A stretch of 64,000 nt of DNA from Axinella damicornis (lineage: Eukaryota; Porifera; Demospongiae; Axinellida; Axinellidae), in contig OZ007509.1 of the NCBI GenBank assembly GCA_963931865.1, forward strand, positions 10,911,625 to 10,975,624, in the 5' to 3' direction. A program made the position numbers and the translations under genes. Positions 1-10,100 of the stretch are shown piece after piece. The notes under the pieces are model-generated. The model was not told the DNA's origin, searched no databases, and saw nothing but the letters and a program-made list of their open reading frames with translations. The stretch's first letter is position 1, and each line of letters starts with the position of its first letter.

Positions 1-290
1 AGTACACCTGGACAATGCAAATGACTCAGCTGTTGTGTTCTTGTTCTTTGAGAAGCACAAAGGCCCTCCACCACCTCCCACTCTAACATCACTACCATCA
101 GCCATGACAACACTCAATTGACCCATTTGTTTTTATGCTGGACATTAGAATAATACATGAATTGTACAAACTGATTAGAGTGCGTAAAGAAAGGTATATA
201 CACATTAAAGATAGTGTGTTCTGCAGATGTCCTTCGCCTGTTCAAATTTTATCTCTTCCCCATTGTTCCTCAGGAGGCACTGTCACCTAG

Positions 291-359
291 GTGCGGAAGG
301 AGTTAAGGATGGATGAACCGACGGTAGAGGACAACATGGGCTGGAACTCTTTCAAGGAG
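291..359 (+). CDS. Orphan internal exon, gene not recognised
   Basis: A 69-base open stretch of 23 codons lies between an acceptor (CACCTAG) and a donor (GTAAAG). It reads VRKELRMDEPTVED followed by NMGWNSFKE. I do not recognise the family. Its interest is that a second exon on the minus strand at 34736-34817 shares the pattern LRM..E...ED(N/D)MGWN..K, which is hard to explain unless both come from the same gene family. No start codon or neighbouring exons are visible. It may be a fragment, like the other host exons here. Confidence 0.35.
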
Positions 360-962
360 GTAAAGTTGGGGGGGGGGAGAATGAAGTTTGAAGGTGAAGC
401 ACGAGAGGGAGAATAAAATTAATGGAAACATTATTATAGGGTGTCGTGATCAATGAAGGATGGTTGCACACTGTGAGCATGCGCGAGTGTAGCAAGAGCC
501 ACCTGGGCACATGATTAGTAGCAAACATACTTTTACTGTTATGCAACAAGTGCTGAAGCCCTGCTGACGGTAGTTGGATTCAGCCCTCCTCGTCAGAGGG
601 GATATTAAGTGCCATTGCTCCTCATCAGAGGGGGATAGGGTTGAGCCTGTACATGCAGGACTTCAACCCACGTAAATACCCTGGGAAGTGATGGATTGGT
701 CGAGGGCAGAGCCTGAGAATTTAACACTGCCAATGGGTGTTTAAGTGGTTCAAGTGGTGCCAGAGTATCCAATGCCCGTCTGAGGTATGTATCTTACTTG
801 GACCATACCCCAAGGCAACTACTTGAACAGTGAATATTGTATGAGCGCTCTAAGATCCTGTGGAAGCCTTTAGTCATGAATTCCTCTTAATTATTCTCTA
901 ATGGGCATAGGTGGGAGTGCAATATGGCGAGGTAATGCATGATTGTATACGTAGATCACTTA
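360..962. other. No gene seen
   Basis: Short open frames only. A near-duplicate motif CCTCRTCAGAGGGG occurs twice near 586-635. Nothing codes convincingly. Confidence 0.4.
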
Positions 963-1376
963 GGATTGGCCTACAAAGATTCTGACTACACCGCTGTAGT
1001 CAGAAAAAGTTGGTGCTAAAACTCACCTTGGTCGTGGAACTATGAGCGCTTTGTCTCGCCGTAGGCCGCCATTGCTCAAGCGCTCTCTTCAACTTTCATT
1101 GCCAGTACTGCCCTCAGGAAAGGCACACAAAGATTCTGACCACACGGCCTTGATCGCAGACACTTACATGCCAAAACTTACCGTGCTGTCGAAGTTGTGA
1201 CCGCTGTAGCTAATAGCTTCTTGTCTTCCCTTTGGCTGCCATAGCTAGCGATCGACTGAGCATGGTTGCCACGTGGCATGTGCGTTAATTGGATTGAGTT
1301 GCGATACCTAGCTTGTGTGACCAGCGAGTTGCAACCGGTTGAAACGGCTGCTACCAGGAGTGCGGTTGCCCCTCGA
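963..1376 (-). repeat. Dispersed repeat family R1, reverse copy
   Basis: This stretch is the reverse complement, with divergence, of the repeat at 8205-8728. It shares CTACCAGGAGTGCGGTTGCC, the region around GCCACGTGGCATGTGCGTTA and the end GGCCTACAAAGATTCTGAC. Other copies are at 38513-39395, 40555-40955 and 53615-54657. The copy is truncated at its left end. No coding capacity is seen, so it is probably a non-autonomous element. Confidence 0.7.
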
Positions 1377-3070
1377 TACTATAAGCATAAATTATTATTG
1401 CTTATGACCGGGCTCAAGGCAAAGTATTGTATGAGTGGAATCTACTCAGGCCTAAGAAGGGGGGAGAGAGAGAGAGTGTTGGATTAATATTGCGGCTGCG
1501 GGATATCAGGCCCGTAGGCTGGGGGGGTTCGGGGGGTTCGGACGAACCGCCCGCACGGTCATTTAGGTCCGGTCCCGCTGCAAACAAGCGTACTTACAGT
1601 CTTACTTACTGCAGTCGCTGTCTTGTGCCAGTGCCTTCCTGGAGTGCTCACATGCGATTGGTATAGCTACCGAGTAGATCGTATAGTGTCATGTACGATG
1701 CTAGAACAATATGAACCTCGTTCCCAGGCTTTTTGACGAGATGGGAACGAGGACGTACGCGTGGCGCGTGCGCGATTGTCATGTTACACGCATGCGCGAA
1801 CACACGTAAAGACAGCTGTAGCTACACAACATGGGGCGCCGTGAACAGAAAGAGCGTGAGAGAAAGCGGGCAGCTGCCATGTCCCAGAGTTTGCAGAAGT
1901 TCTTGCCGCCGAAAAAGAAGACCGCAGTGAATACTGAAGGCGATGCTGCTGCTTCTGGTAGTCAGATAGGATAAAGTTCTTGTGTAACCTCATCTTTTTT
2001 GTTCGCGATACTGCCTAGCCAGGCATGCACATGTGCACGAGCGCTAGTGTCCCAAAATGCACCAGAATCGATCTCAGAGCATCTAAAACTCAAACTTTTT
2101 CCTGGGGGGGCATGCCCCCAGACCCCCCTAGCTACTGCGCGCTTTGCGCGCTGCCAGATGGTTTGGTCCACTTCATATTCAAAGAAGAACCCCCCCTGTA
2201 AAAATTGAGCCTACGGGCCTGGATATATGACCCATTATTTCCCGCAACCTGATTGGTTAGAATAGCCTAAGTATAGTATATGGCCTTTGCAAGCTCATAT
2301 ACATAGGCGTTCTAACACTGTGTAGATGGAGCGGAAGCTGGTGCTGCCTTGGGAGGTGATTGTTGACCAGGAGCAGTCCAGTTCTGAGAACCTGTGTATC
2401 ACCACGAGAGGGACACTTGGAGCTGAGTAATATCTTGGAACTGAGGGAGAGTGTGGAGATCTAGCAGCTGGAAGGGGAAGCAAGGGAGGGGACTGGCATG
2501 AGGAGTGTCTCCAGTATGAATCTCGATGTCCAACTCTAGCCACCCACATTCTAAGGTGAGAACTTGAGCAGCCATACCACATACCTTCTCTTCTCCTCTT
2601 CATCATTTGTTGGGCTAGCCTATTCGCACAAAAGAGGCACTAACTGTTCATTATGCCTCTCTAGCCCCTGTGCTGCTGTTTTTGAACCCTGGGTGTCAGT
2701 TGCAACACCATGCTTCCATCCTAAAGGTTCTGCTTCATCACACAACAGGTCACTCAGGAAAATAAATACGATAACGTTTAGTTTGCTTGCTTGTGGCTGG
2801 TCCACCATGTCGAAAGCTGCCCTGCTAGGGACAGGAGCAAGGTCAGTTGACTCTGGGTACTTCATAGTTTGTAGATGGTATGTAGTGCAATTGGTATGAA
2901 GCCAGCCCCCCTTGTCACAATTGAAGCGCTTATGGTAGGACCGGAGTTCAGGGTGACCCTTCAGAATTTGCTCAAAGTTGGAAATATGTTTTGTCTTGCA
3001 CCGTAATCGAGTACCGTAGTCTCTCGAAAATACGCCCACCCCCCTTTTTCGCGACAAGTTGTTGCAAAGG
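1377..3070. other. No gene seen; one partial foldback end
   Basis: Around 1714-1760 a short CCTCGTTCCCAGG / GGGAACGAGG inverted pair resembles the foldback family described elsewhere, but its ends are imperfect. The rest holds only short frames in all directions without splice-bounded exons that I trust. Confidence 0.35.
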
Positions 3071-3267
3071 GTGAGTATGAAGATGGAATTCTGTGGTAGT
3101 GGGGGTGGAGGGATTGGGGATGATAGCGGGTGCCAGAAGTGAGAGTTCATAAGACCTCAGCACAGGGAGCTGCCCAATGCTGGACTTCTGTCATAGGCGA
3201 ATGACGTGGCAGTAGCTGAGCGAGCGAAGCTGTAATAATGTTTGTATAAGTGTACGTACATGTATAT
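3071..3267. repeat. Duplicated intron segment, copy 1 (empty site)
   Basis: Starting with GTGAGTATGAAGATGGA this segment matches the intron that follows the cullin exon (4181-4221 plus 4805-4960). Copy 2 carries a 583-bp foldback insertion at the place where copy 1 reads straight through GGGGGTGGAGGG. Copy 1 therefore acts as a natural pre-insertion site. It in turn is interrupted at its right end by the foldback at 3268-3917. Confidence 0.75.
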
Positions 3268-3917
3268 GTTCCGCGCAATTTAGGAAATTGAGCAATCTCG
3301 AGATTGCGCAGCGCATTCTCAGAATCCCGAAATTGCGTGCCAATCTCGAGATTGCACAAACAATCCTGAGATTGTGCAAACAATCCTGAGATTGCGCAAT
3401 ACATTTGCGCTATCTTCGAACTTTTGACCTTAGCCATGTGGTTGACAGCTAGTGTGCTCGCATGACGGAAACCGTTTATACAAGCGGTCTCCTGCTCCAG
3501 ACGTGACATAATGCGATCTACTACTGTGAGTGATGTCGTCTATCGATCAGCAGCAGGAGGTTTTTGAGAGATTTTGTTCGGAGCGATTCGGGGAGAATGG
3601 CTGCCAAACCAGCAAAACCATAGCACGTGAGAAGGGCCAGAAGATTATCCACAGAGTACGGAACGACCCCATAGCAGATTCCTGTGGTTCCTGATTCAAG
3701 TTTCTGATGAAACAGCAAGGGTTTAGTCAGGAATCTCGAGATTGTGCAATCTTGTCACTGCGCAATCTCGAGATTGCACAATATGCAATCTTGTCACTGC
3801 GCAATCTCGAGATTGCACAGCAATAATGTGCAATCTCGAGATTGGCACGCAATTTCGGGATTCCGAGAATGCGCAGCACAATCTTGAGATTGCGCAAATT
3901 CCTAAATTGCGCGGAAC
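3268..3917. mobile_element. Foldback element made of CTCGAG palindromes
   Basis: Long imperfect inverted arms (about 3268-3412 and 3730-3917) start GTTCCGCGCAATTTAGG and end CCTAAATTGCGCGGAAC. Both arms are packed with variants of the 16-base palindrome GCAATCTCGAGATTGC, at least seven in total. A non-palindromic core of about 315 bp holds a small open frame. A related, more decayed copy is at 50738-50850. Foldback DNA transposon is the best description; the superfamily is unknown. Confidence 0.75.
3533..3694 (+). CDS. Small ORF in foldback core, TE-protein-like
   Basis: The ATG at 3533 opens a 53-residue frame beginning MSSIDQQQEVFERF and containing AREKGQKIIHRVRNDP. After the TGA at 3692 the same frame continues as FKFLMKQQGF. 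I recall this layout (basic KGQKII.. segment, then FKFW-like motif) from N-termini of transposon-linked proteins in invertebrate genomes, so it is probably a captured fragment rather than a functional microprotein. This match is from memory and weak. Confidence 0.35.
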   Translation: MSSIDQQQEVFERFCSERFGENGCQTSKTIAREKGQKIIHRVRNDPIADSCGS

Positions 3918-4049
3918 ATATATATATGGTACTGCAAAATGTGGACAATATTTATGTAAGCACAAGCACTTATGTATGACTGTGGATTGTAACCCCCCAC
4001 CCTTCCCCTCTTCCCCCTCCCCTTCCTGTCCCAATCCCCCATTCCACAG

Positions 4050-4180
4050 ATTTGTCTAGGATGTACATGTTAGTGTCAGGTGTATCAGATGGCCTCAGTG
4101 ACCTGAAGAGCAGGTTTGAGGCCCACGTCCACTCCCAGGGGGTGACTACAGTAGAGAAGTGTGGGGAGGCAGCATCCAAT
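4050..4180 (+). CDS. CUL1: Cullin-1 internal exon
   Basis: After an acceptor (TTCCACAG) the exon reads LSRMYMLVSGVSDGLSDLK, then SRFEAHVHSQGVTTVEKCGEAASN, and ends at a good donor GTGAGT. This corresponds to the middle repeat of the cullin-1 stalk, where vertebrate CUL1 has RMYNLVSRIQDGLGELK and later IEKCGEAALN. Cullin-1 is the scaffold of SCF ubiquitin ligases, linking Skp1/F-box substrate receptors to Rbx1. The exon has no lesion. No other cullin exon was found, so it is either one exon of a gene with very large introns or a stranded fragment. The intron after it is duplicated at 3071-3267. Confidence 0.85.
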
Positions 4181-4221
4181 GTGAGTATGAAGATGGAGTT
4201 CAGTGGTAGTGGGGGTGGAGG

Positions 4222-4804
4222 TTGCCTCGTTCCCAGGCACTCGGTAATTGGGGAGAAGAGCGCCTGGTATCCACTGTTCACGCATGCGCGAGCAGTTCCG
4301 TTACATTCTCCGTATAATTCATCGAGATACGTAAGCTGAAATAACACGGACATTGTCAAAATATTCGGTAAAATATACGGCTCCAGCATCATGCGAGGCC
4401 AAGTCTGTGGACGTCGATACGCTGCTTCTGTCTTTCCGAAGTGGACGCGAATCACGATGCAAACAGTAAGACCCCATATATAGCTAGATAAATTCGACCT
4501 GGCCGTATGTAGCTAACCATACAAACACTTTCTTGCCATTATGTACGTGCTGTATCGCTGTTAGTTGTTCGTCCTCAGCACCATTCCTGGCTTTCCGACC
4601 TTACTGAGGGCGTACGGCACGGCTTGGTTGAACAGAGCTGCGTCTTGTAGATGTAAATGTCTCCCGTGTTTCAGTAATGTACGGTCGTGCAAGTATAACA
4701 GTAGTTTCCAAGTTCCCCACAAAAACCTGGGGAGCCGTGCATGCGCGAACAGTGGATACCAAGCGCTCTTCTCCCCAATTACTGAGCGCCTGGGAACGAG
4801 GCTA
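4222..4804. mobile_element. 583-bp MITE, TAGCCTCG foldback family
   Basis: Long terminal inverted repeats begin TTGCCTCGTTCCCAGGC and end GCCTGGGAACGAGGCTA, continuing inward through GCTCGG/CAATTACTGAGC and the ATGCGCGA..CAGTGGATACC block. The direct repeat GGGTGGAGG (4213-4221 and 4805-4813) is an exact 9-bp target duplication. The empty site is present at 3071-3130. No transposase is encoded. Confidence 0.9.
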
Positions 4805-4960
4805 GGGTGGAGGGCATGGGGAGCTCGGGTGCCAGAAGTGAGAGTTCATAAGACCTCAGCACAGGGAGCTGCCCAGCGCTGGACTTCTCACAAAGTCGAA
4901 TGACGAGGCAGTAGCTGAGCGAACGAAGCTGTAATAATATTTGTATGAGTGTACATGTAT
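4805..4960. repeat. Duplicated intron segment, copy 2 (right part)
   Basis: Matches 3109-3267 over GTGCCAGAAGTGAGAGTTC through GAAGCTGTAATAAT with scattered substitutions. It belongs to the intron downstream of the cullin exon. Confidence 0.7.
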
Positions 4961-5891
4961 ATAGTAATCGCACGGTGAATATGGACGGCAGACCAGGTCA
5001 ACCTTTGGACCAAATGATGGAACTTATAATGTGTAATTCAATTACAAGCTGACAAGTGGTGACAACGACCATCACACATCATTTAGTGAACTGCCAGGTC
5101 ACAGCTAGTGGAGGTAGCCTCGTTCCCAGGCCCAAGACGGCGAGGAGAAAAGGGCCTGGTTTCTACTGTTTGTGTATGCTCTAAAGAGCGGTGGAATTCC
5201 ACCGGCACCGTGGACGTTTGATTATGTTTGTACACTCGTGACGTCAAGCGGATAGCGTGATCCGTACAGCAATAACTAGCTAGCTATAGTAAGCTAGTGG
5301 CTTGCGTTACAACAGCTCTCGATTGTGGCAGCCTCTCCTAGCTATGCCCTCAGGTGGCAAGGCGCTCCTGAATTGATCATGAGCTAATAAACAGTGACCT
5401 GCGATTGAAAGATGGGATGTTTTCGTGTGGCTATTGTCGCACCGACCGTGTGGAGTCAGTATGCTACCAAACTCTTCCGTTTAACGAATTATACTGCTAC
5501 TGTTGTAGTGGCAGTATAATTGTGGCTGTGTTGCCCTTCATCTCGCAGATGGAGGACAAGTGTAGCAAAATAGATAGCGTGAGACGCTCGACCCGACCAT
5601 TTGACTACAAAGACGTCATTTGCACCCTCCCCCTTATGAATACGTGTTACGGTTACCGATAGTCTGGCCACCTTTGTACATACATACCTTCATATCTGCC
5701 TGGAACTTTTACATGCCAATGCAATATCATTACACCAATATTCCCTGACTTACACAATAAGTTAATTACACTTTCTATGACATTTTCTCGGAGGTGGGAT
5801 GAAACCTCTAGCCTGCCTACCCAACCAAGGTCTTGTTCTCAATGAATCAGATGCCTCAGAGTCGATCACATGACTATAAGCATTAAATTGC
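4961..5891. other. No gene seen; lone foldback end
   Basis: At about 5116 TAGCCTCGTTCCCAGGCCC marks one end of a TAGCCTCG-family element followed by the usual GGGCCTGGTTTCTACTGT block, but I find no matching right end, so the copy looks truncated. An 85-codon + frame at 5405-5662 has no recognisable family or splice context. Confidence 0.35.
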
Positions 5892-5895
5892 TTAA

Positions 5896-6492
5896 GGTTA
5901 CGGGTTACAGTTTGCAATTGCGCATGCGCGGCGCACGCTTGCGGTTTACAGTCAACAGTGAAATGTGTGTGCGACTTTGGCATCAGTTTTTTATCGCTGA
6001 ACTTACATCGAACCGTATATCAGACTGGATTTCAATTCTACGAAGAAAGGGGCTGGGCGGCTCGAAAAGTTTTACCGAGATAAACATCCTGTTCGTGAGA
6101 TACTGTGCGTTCTACTTGCCTGATCTGGCGAAAAGCGAATGGCTTTGTGGTATGAACGACCATCACTCGTTTTTCCAACGGCAGCGAAGCGAAGTCACTC
6201 CGAGCCGCCCTCCAGTCAGTTGAAAACTTCCCATGGGTGCTGCCAAGCTGGCCTGTTAGCCCTTTCTGATTGCAAAATCTGACGCCAAAAATCGCCAACT
6301 CGACCTTGAACTTTGATGCCACTGCCCGTGTTGGCATGTTGTACTCAGGCGCTAAGATCATACCAGCTAGAAGGTACTCGTATTGCTGTTATACCTCGTT
6401 TTTGTTGCGTGTCTCTAGCTAGTTCCTGCACGGAGGGACAAAGGTAACTTGTACGTTATGTATATTTAATGAGCACACGGTATCCCGTAACC
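5896..6492. mobile_element. TTAA-target MITE, copy 1
   Basis: The element is flanked by TTAA (5892-5895 and 6493-6496). Its ends are GGTTACGGG and TATCCCGTAACC, the same termini as the element at 53649-54075. TTAA duplication is the signature of piggyBac and Kolobok transposons. It is 597 bp and non-coding apart from short frames. Confidence 0.75.
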
Positions 6493-6803
6493 TTAATGCA
6501 CACTTTAGTGTGCATTATAATTGTATCCAAAGACCAACAGCTGTTTTGGGTTCGGCTCACGCATTATCTCGCCCTCGACCATATATATAGATTGCCCTCG
6601 TGCATTAGTGCTAAACCCCGTAATACACTGCAAACTGGTATTTAAATATTATGCATTTTGTCCCTTTCTTAGTGGCGATTAATTATCTCCCCTTTTAGCC
6701 AATTATTGTGATGACAATGTACTCACGATAAAGATTATTGGTAGTTTGGCTATCATGATTATCAAATGGAAGGATTAGCAAGGTGTTCCCTGCTCTTATA
6801 CAG

Positions 6804-6910
6804 GATCCAAACATTCCAAGGTCAAGACACCTGAGGTGGTGTTCTGGAAGCAGATGGACATCATCATGAAGGTGGCAGAGAGTTGTGTATCACTTGCCAT
6901 CCGAGATAGG
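6804..6910 (+). CDS. Candidate internal exon, gene not recognised
   Basis: After the acceptor TTATACAG one frame reads SKHSKVKTPEVVFWKQM then DIIMKVAESCVSLAIRDR. The composition looks like a folded protein segment, but the donor (GTCGGA) is weak and the frame continues open for another 24 codons. No family recognised; it could also be a fragment. Confidence 0.3.
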
Positions 6911-7980
6911 GTCGGACACACTGCATCATTCAGGGCCGCTGGCAGTAGACTTCCTGCAGGGAGGCATCTTGCTTGGTGAGGAGCATACTCTCATTCTGAG
7001 ACCCCAACCATACCTCCATTAGGGTGATATGTTGCGGTATTTGAAACTCAGTAATATTATCATAGACTCGGTAGAGTCTATATGTAGGGATACGACGTAC
7101 ACGCAATATATGCTAATACAAAAAAATCTCTCCAAATCTCAGAAACGGTACACTTATAAGCCTTTATAACCACATACCGTTCATCTTCGAGTGTTTTCAT
7201 GACCAGCAAGACTCCTCGCATCGCGAAAACCCGTCGCGAAAGTACCACACCAGGCACTCGCAAAACGGGCAAATTGTTTTTCTTTCTTCTTCCTTCTTCT
7301 TTCTTCAGACAACTTAGCTCAACGTTGCCTCAATCTGTCACGATGGTTTTCGCACGAAACAGCAGCATTTTCAACCGAGCAGTGCAACGTCCCATCGCTT
7401 TTTCGCTACCTCCAAGTCTTCACCAGGCGGCTGCAGCTGCCCACTCAATAACTATGGCTTCGTTTGTCACGCCATTTTCACGTTTGTACGCATGCGCACT
7501 TAACGATCACTTAGCAACGATACGTAATTATTACTCAAGATCGCTGAATTAGGAACAGTGGGGAAGATGCGTTGACCGCTGTGTGGCACTCTTTATAAGA
7601 CTGAGGTTAGTCCCTGTACGCATGATTTAGCTATATTATTGCTACCTATACTGTATTCAGTGAGCAGGGTGAATGCCCATCTCAACTCTCAGTACCCATA
7701 TGAATGTCCCTATTATAAACTGCCTATGCCATGGTCTTCAGACAGGGAGAACACAGTGGCTTTGTCATCCATCTAGGGAACAGTTGACTTGAGATGCCCG
7801 GGCCTGATTCTTCAGCCAATGCTGGAAGTGTAATAGTCTACCTGAGTAATATTCCAAGGCAAGGACACCTACTGCCCAGGTGCCTGTGAGGTCACTGACT
7901 CTTGCAGCAAACTTCAGCTCAAACATGCGCCTGCTGCCAAAAAAAATTACATAAACAAGTAATAAAAAACATTAAAAATG
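6911..7980. other. No gene seen
   Basis: The longest frame (7199-7552, +) is serine/alanine rich with no motif and no splice support. A short palindromic stretch near 7064-7080 (ATAGACTCGGTAGAGTCTAT) is the only structure noted. Confidence 0.35.
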
Positions 7981-8201
7981 TACCAGGATGTAGGGATACC
8001 AGAACGGCAAAAAGTAAGGAAACAAGGTAGGGATGATCGCACAAAACAGTGAAGTATACAATCCCCCTACATATCGTTTTTCATTATACACGTATATGGA
8101 AAAAGATCTCTGTAGGGGGGTTGTATACTTCACTGTTTTGTGCGATCATCCCTACCTTGTTTCCTTACTTTTTGCCGTTCTGGTATCCCTACATCCTGGT
8201 A
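7981..8201. mobile_element. 221-bp near-perfect hairpin element
   Basis: The arm starting TACCAGGATGTAGGGATACC is repeated in inverted orientation up to 8201 with arms of about 90 bp and a loop of roughly 40 bp (CATATCGTTTTTCATTATAC region). Arms differ at very few positions, so the insertion is young. It sits directly beside the R1 repeat. Target duplication is unclear because the flank ATG/CAT continues the symmetry. Confidence 0.8.
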
Positions 8202-8204
8202 CAT

Positions 8205-8728
8205 TTCGAGGGGCAACCGCACTCCTGGTAGCCGCGTTGCAACCCCTGTACGCGGTTGCGACTCGCCGTAGCGCAAGCTAAGTATTGCAATTCGTTCCAA
8301 TTAACGCACATGCCACGTGGCAACCACGCTCAGTCGATCGCGAGCAATGGCGACCAAAAGGAAGACAAGCCATTATTACAGCACTCACAACTTAGCCAGC
8401 ACGGTGAGTTTGGCATGCAAGCGTCAGTGAACGACAGCGATCACGGCCGTGTGGTCAGAATCTTCGTGTGCCTTCCTAAGTACGGTACGGCCACCGGAAG
8501 TCGATGGAGCGCTCGAGCAATGGCGGCCAACAGCGAGACAAAAGCGCTCATATCTCCACCACCAAGGTGAGTTTCAGCACCAACTTTTATCATTCAGGTC
8601 AGTGCATGATAGCGATCACGGCGGTGTAGTCAGAATCTCTGTAGGCCAATCCTAAGTACTCAAACATTATTTATATTATTTATATTGGATTATTTACGCG
8701 GCACAATTTTTCCCCTACCAGGAGTGTA
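8205..8728 (+). repeat. Dispersed repeat family R1, fullest copy
   Basis: Begins CGAGGGGCAACCGCACTCC and ends CCCCTACCAGGAGTGTAAT. The ends contain the short inverted pair CACTCCTGGTAG / CTACCAGGAGTG. Internally it contains two related blocks with AGCGATCACGGC and GTGGTCAGAATCT / GTAGTCAGAATCT. This is the best copy for defining the family. Non-coding. Confidence 0.7.
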
Positions 8729-9958
8729 ATTAATGTTTTTTATTACTTGTATTATTAGCATTGGAGGCAATTGGTAAATAGGCACCCTATGATAATAAAT
8801 ACCAGAATGTTTATCGTACATCTACCATACGTACATCTACCATAGCCTCGTTCCCAGGTTCTACCACACACGAACCAAAATTCAGAGGAAGGGGAGAGCC
8901 TGGGATATTTTGTCACGTGAAAAACGTCACATTTAATTGCGTGTGAGCAATCAAAATCGCAAGTCTTGTATGAATATACTGTAAATTGTAAATTTATACC
9001 AGAGCATGTAGTTCTTATTTGAGACTATTGTATGACTGGCAGCATTATCATATCGCCCCGTACTACACAGCAGCTGCGTTATTCCTGCTAAAAGACTCCG
9101 GAATCACACCAGGTTCTGGGTGAGATGCCAAGACGGCCGTTCCATGGCCTCGCTGAGAAGCAGCCGAATTCAACGCCGAAACGACATTTTTCCAGGTTTG
9201 TATGAATCGTTCTCGACACTTGCTGTTCACTTAGAGTATAGTTATACCAATTCCACCAATCAGATTGCTCACTGCGAGGTTTCTAAATCTGATAGAAAAC
9301 CTTGTCTTCAATAGAAAACCTCGTATCGGGTTTTCTATACTGTACTAAGAATTTAAGCTGTCAATGAAAGCTGCCTACGTACTAAATGCTAATGCTTCCT
9401 ATGGTAGCCAACTGCACCTCGTGCTTTAGCTCGTGACATAAGGCCTCACCCAAGGGGAGTGGTCCCTTCGAATGTTAACCTCATTTGAACTGGGTTAAAA
9501 TAGCATTAGAATTATAGGCAGTGCACATGTCTGCATACTTCTCTGTGTTCGTCTTTGTTGGACGGCTACATCAGCACACGAGAGCTGGAAGGAGGAGCTA
9601 AGCGGTAAATGACGGCACTGGTGGGGTGAAACCAAGTTGAGGGGCGGAGCCATATGACTGCTCGTAGCCAGTCTGTTATTTTGTCGAAAAGGACATCCGA
9701 TGGTAGGTGATTCAGTTGAAAACTGAAGCGCTAGCGTAGTTACCGTTGCTGTACTCTAGACACTGACACCAAGGGATCTAGAAACCTGAGGGCCCTGGGC
9801 TGTAGCGTCCCGAGCGTAGCAAGGGCACACAGCGCTAGTATCTGCCTTGTACTCATTTCCAGTCTATTATTTCGTCGAAAAGGACCTCCGACTCGTAGCT
9901 AGGTTATACTGTTGACAACTGAAGCGCTAGCGTAGTTACCATTGCTATACTCTAAATC
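8729..9958. other. No gene; local duplication 9660-9960
   Basis: One TAGCCTCGTTCCCAGG end lies at 8844 without a clear partner. A segment around 9664-9830 (GTCGAAAAGGACATCCGA ... GAAGCGCTAGCGTAGTTACC) is repeated at 9872-10010, the second copy running into the hairpin that follows. Confidence 0.5.
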
Positions 9959-10100
9959 GGTTAGACACTGAGACCAATGGGATCTACGCGATTTAGAAAC
10001 CCTCGGGCCCTTAGTAGTGCCCTCGCTGTGCTCGGGACACTACAGCCCAGGGCCCTCGGGATTCTAAATCGCGTAGATCCCTTGGTCTCAGTGTCTAACC
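9959..10100. mobile_element. 142-bp hairpin element
   Basis: GGTTAGACACTGAGACCAA at the left is mirrored by TTGGTCTCAGTGTCTAACC at the right; the inner arms (GATCTACGCGATTTAGAA, CTCGGGCCC) also pair. Loop about 40 bp. A degenerate copy of its left arm occurs at about 9755-9830. Confidence 0.75.

Noticed and set aside
2620..3150. 176-codon minus frame
   Set aside because: No recognisable motif; it overlaps repeated intron sequence and lacks splice support.
3268..3917. CTCGAG palindrome array considered as CRISPR
   Set aside because: Repeats are not evenly spaced, there are no unique spacers of constant length, and the context is an animal genome.
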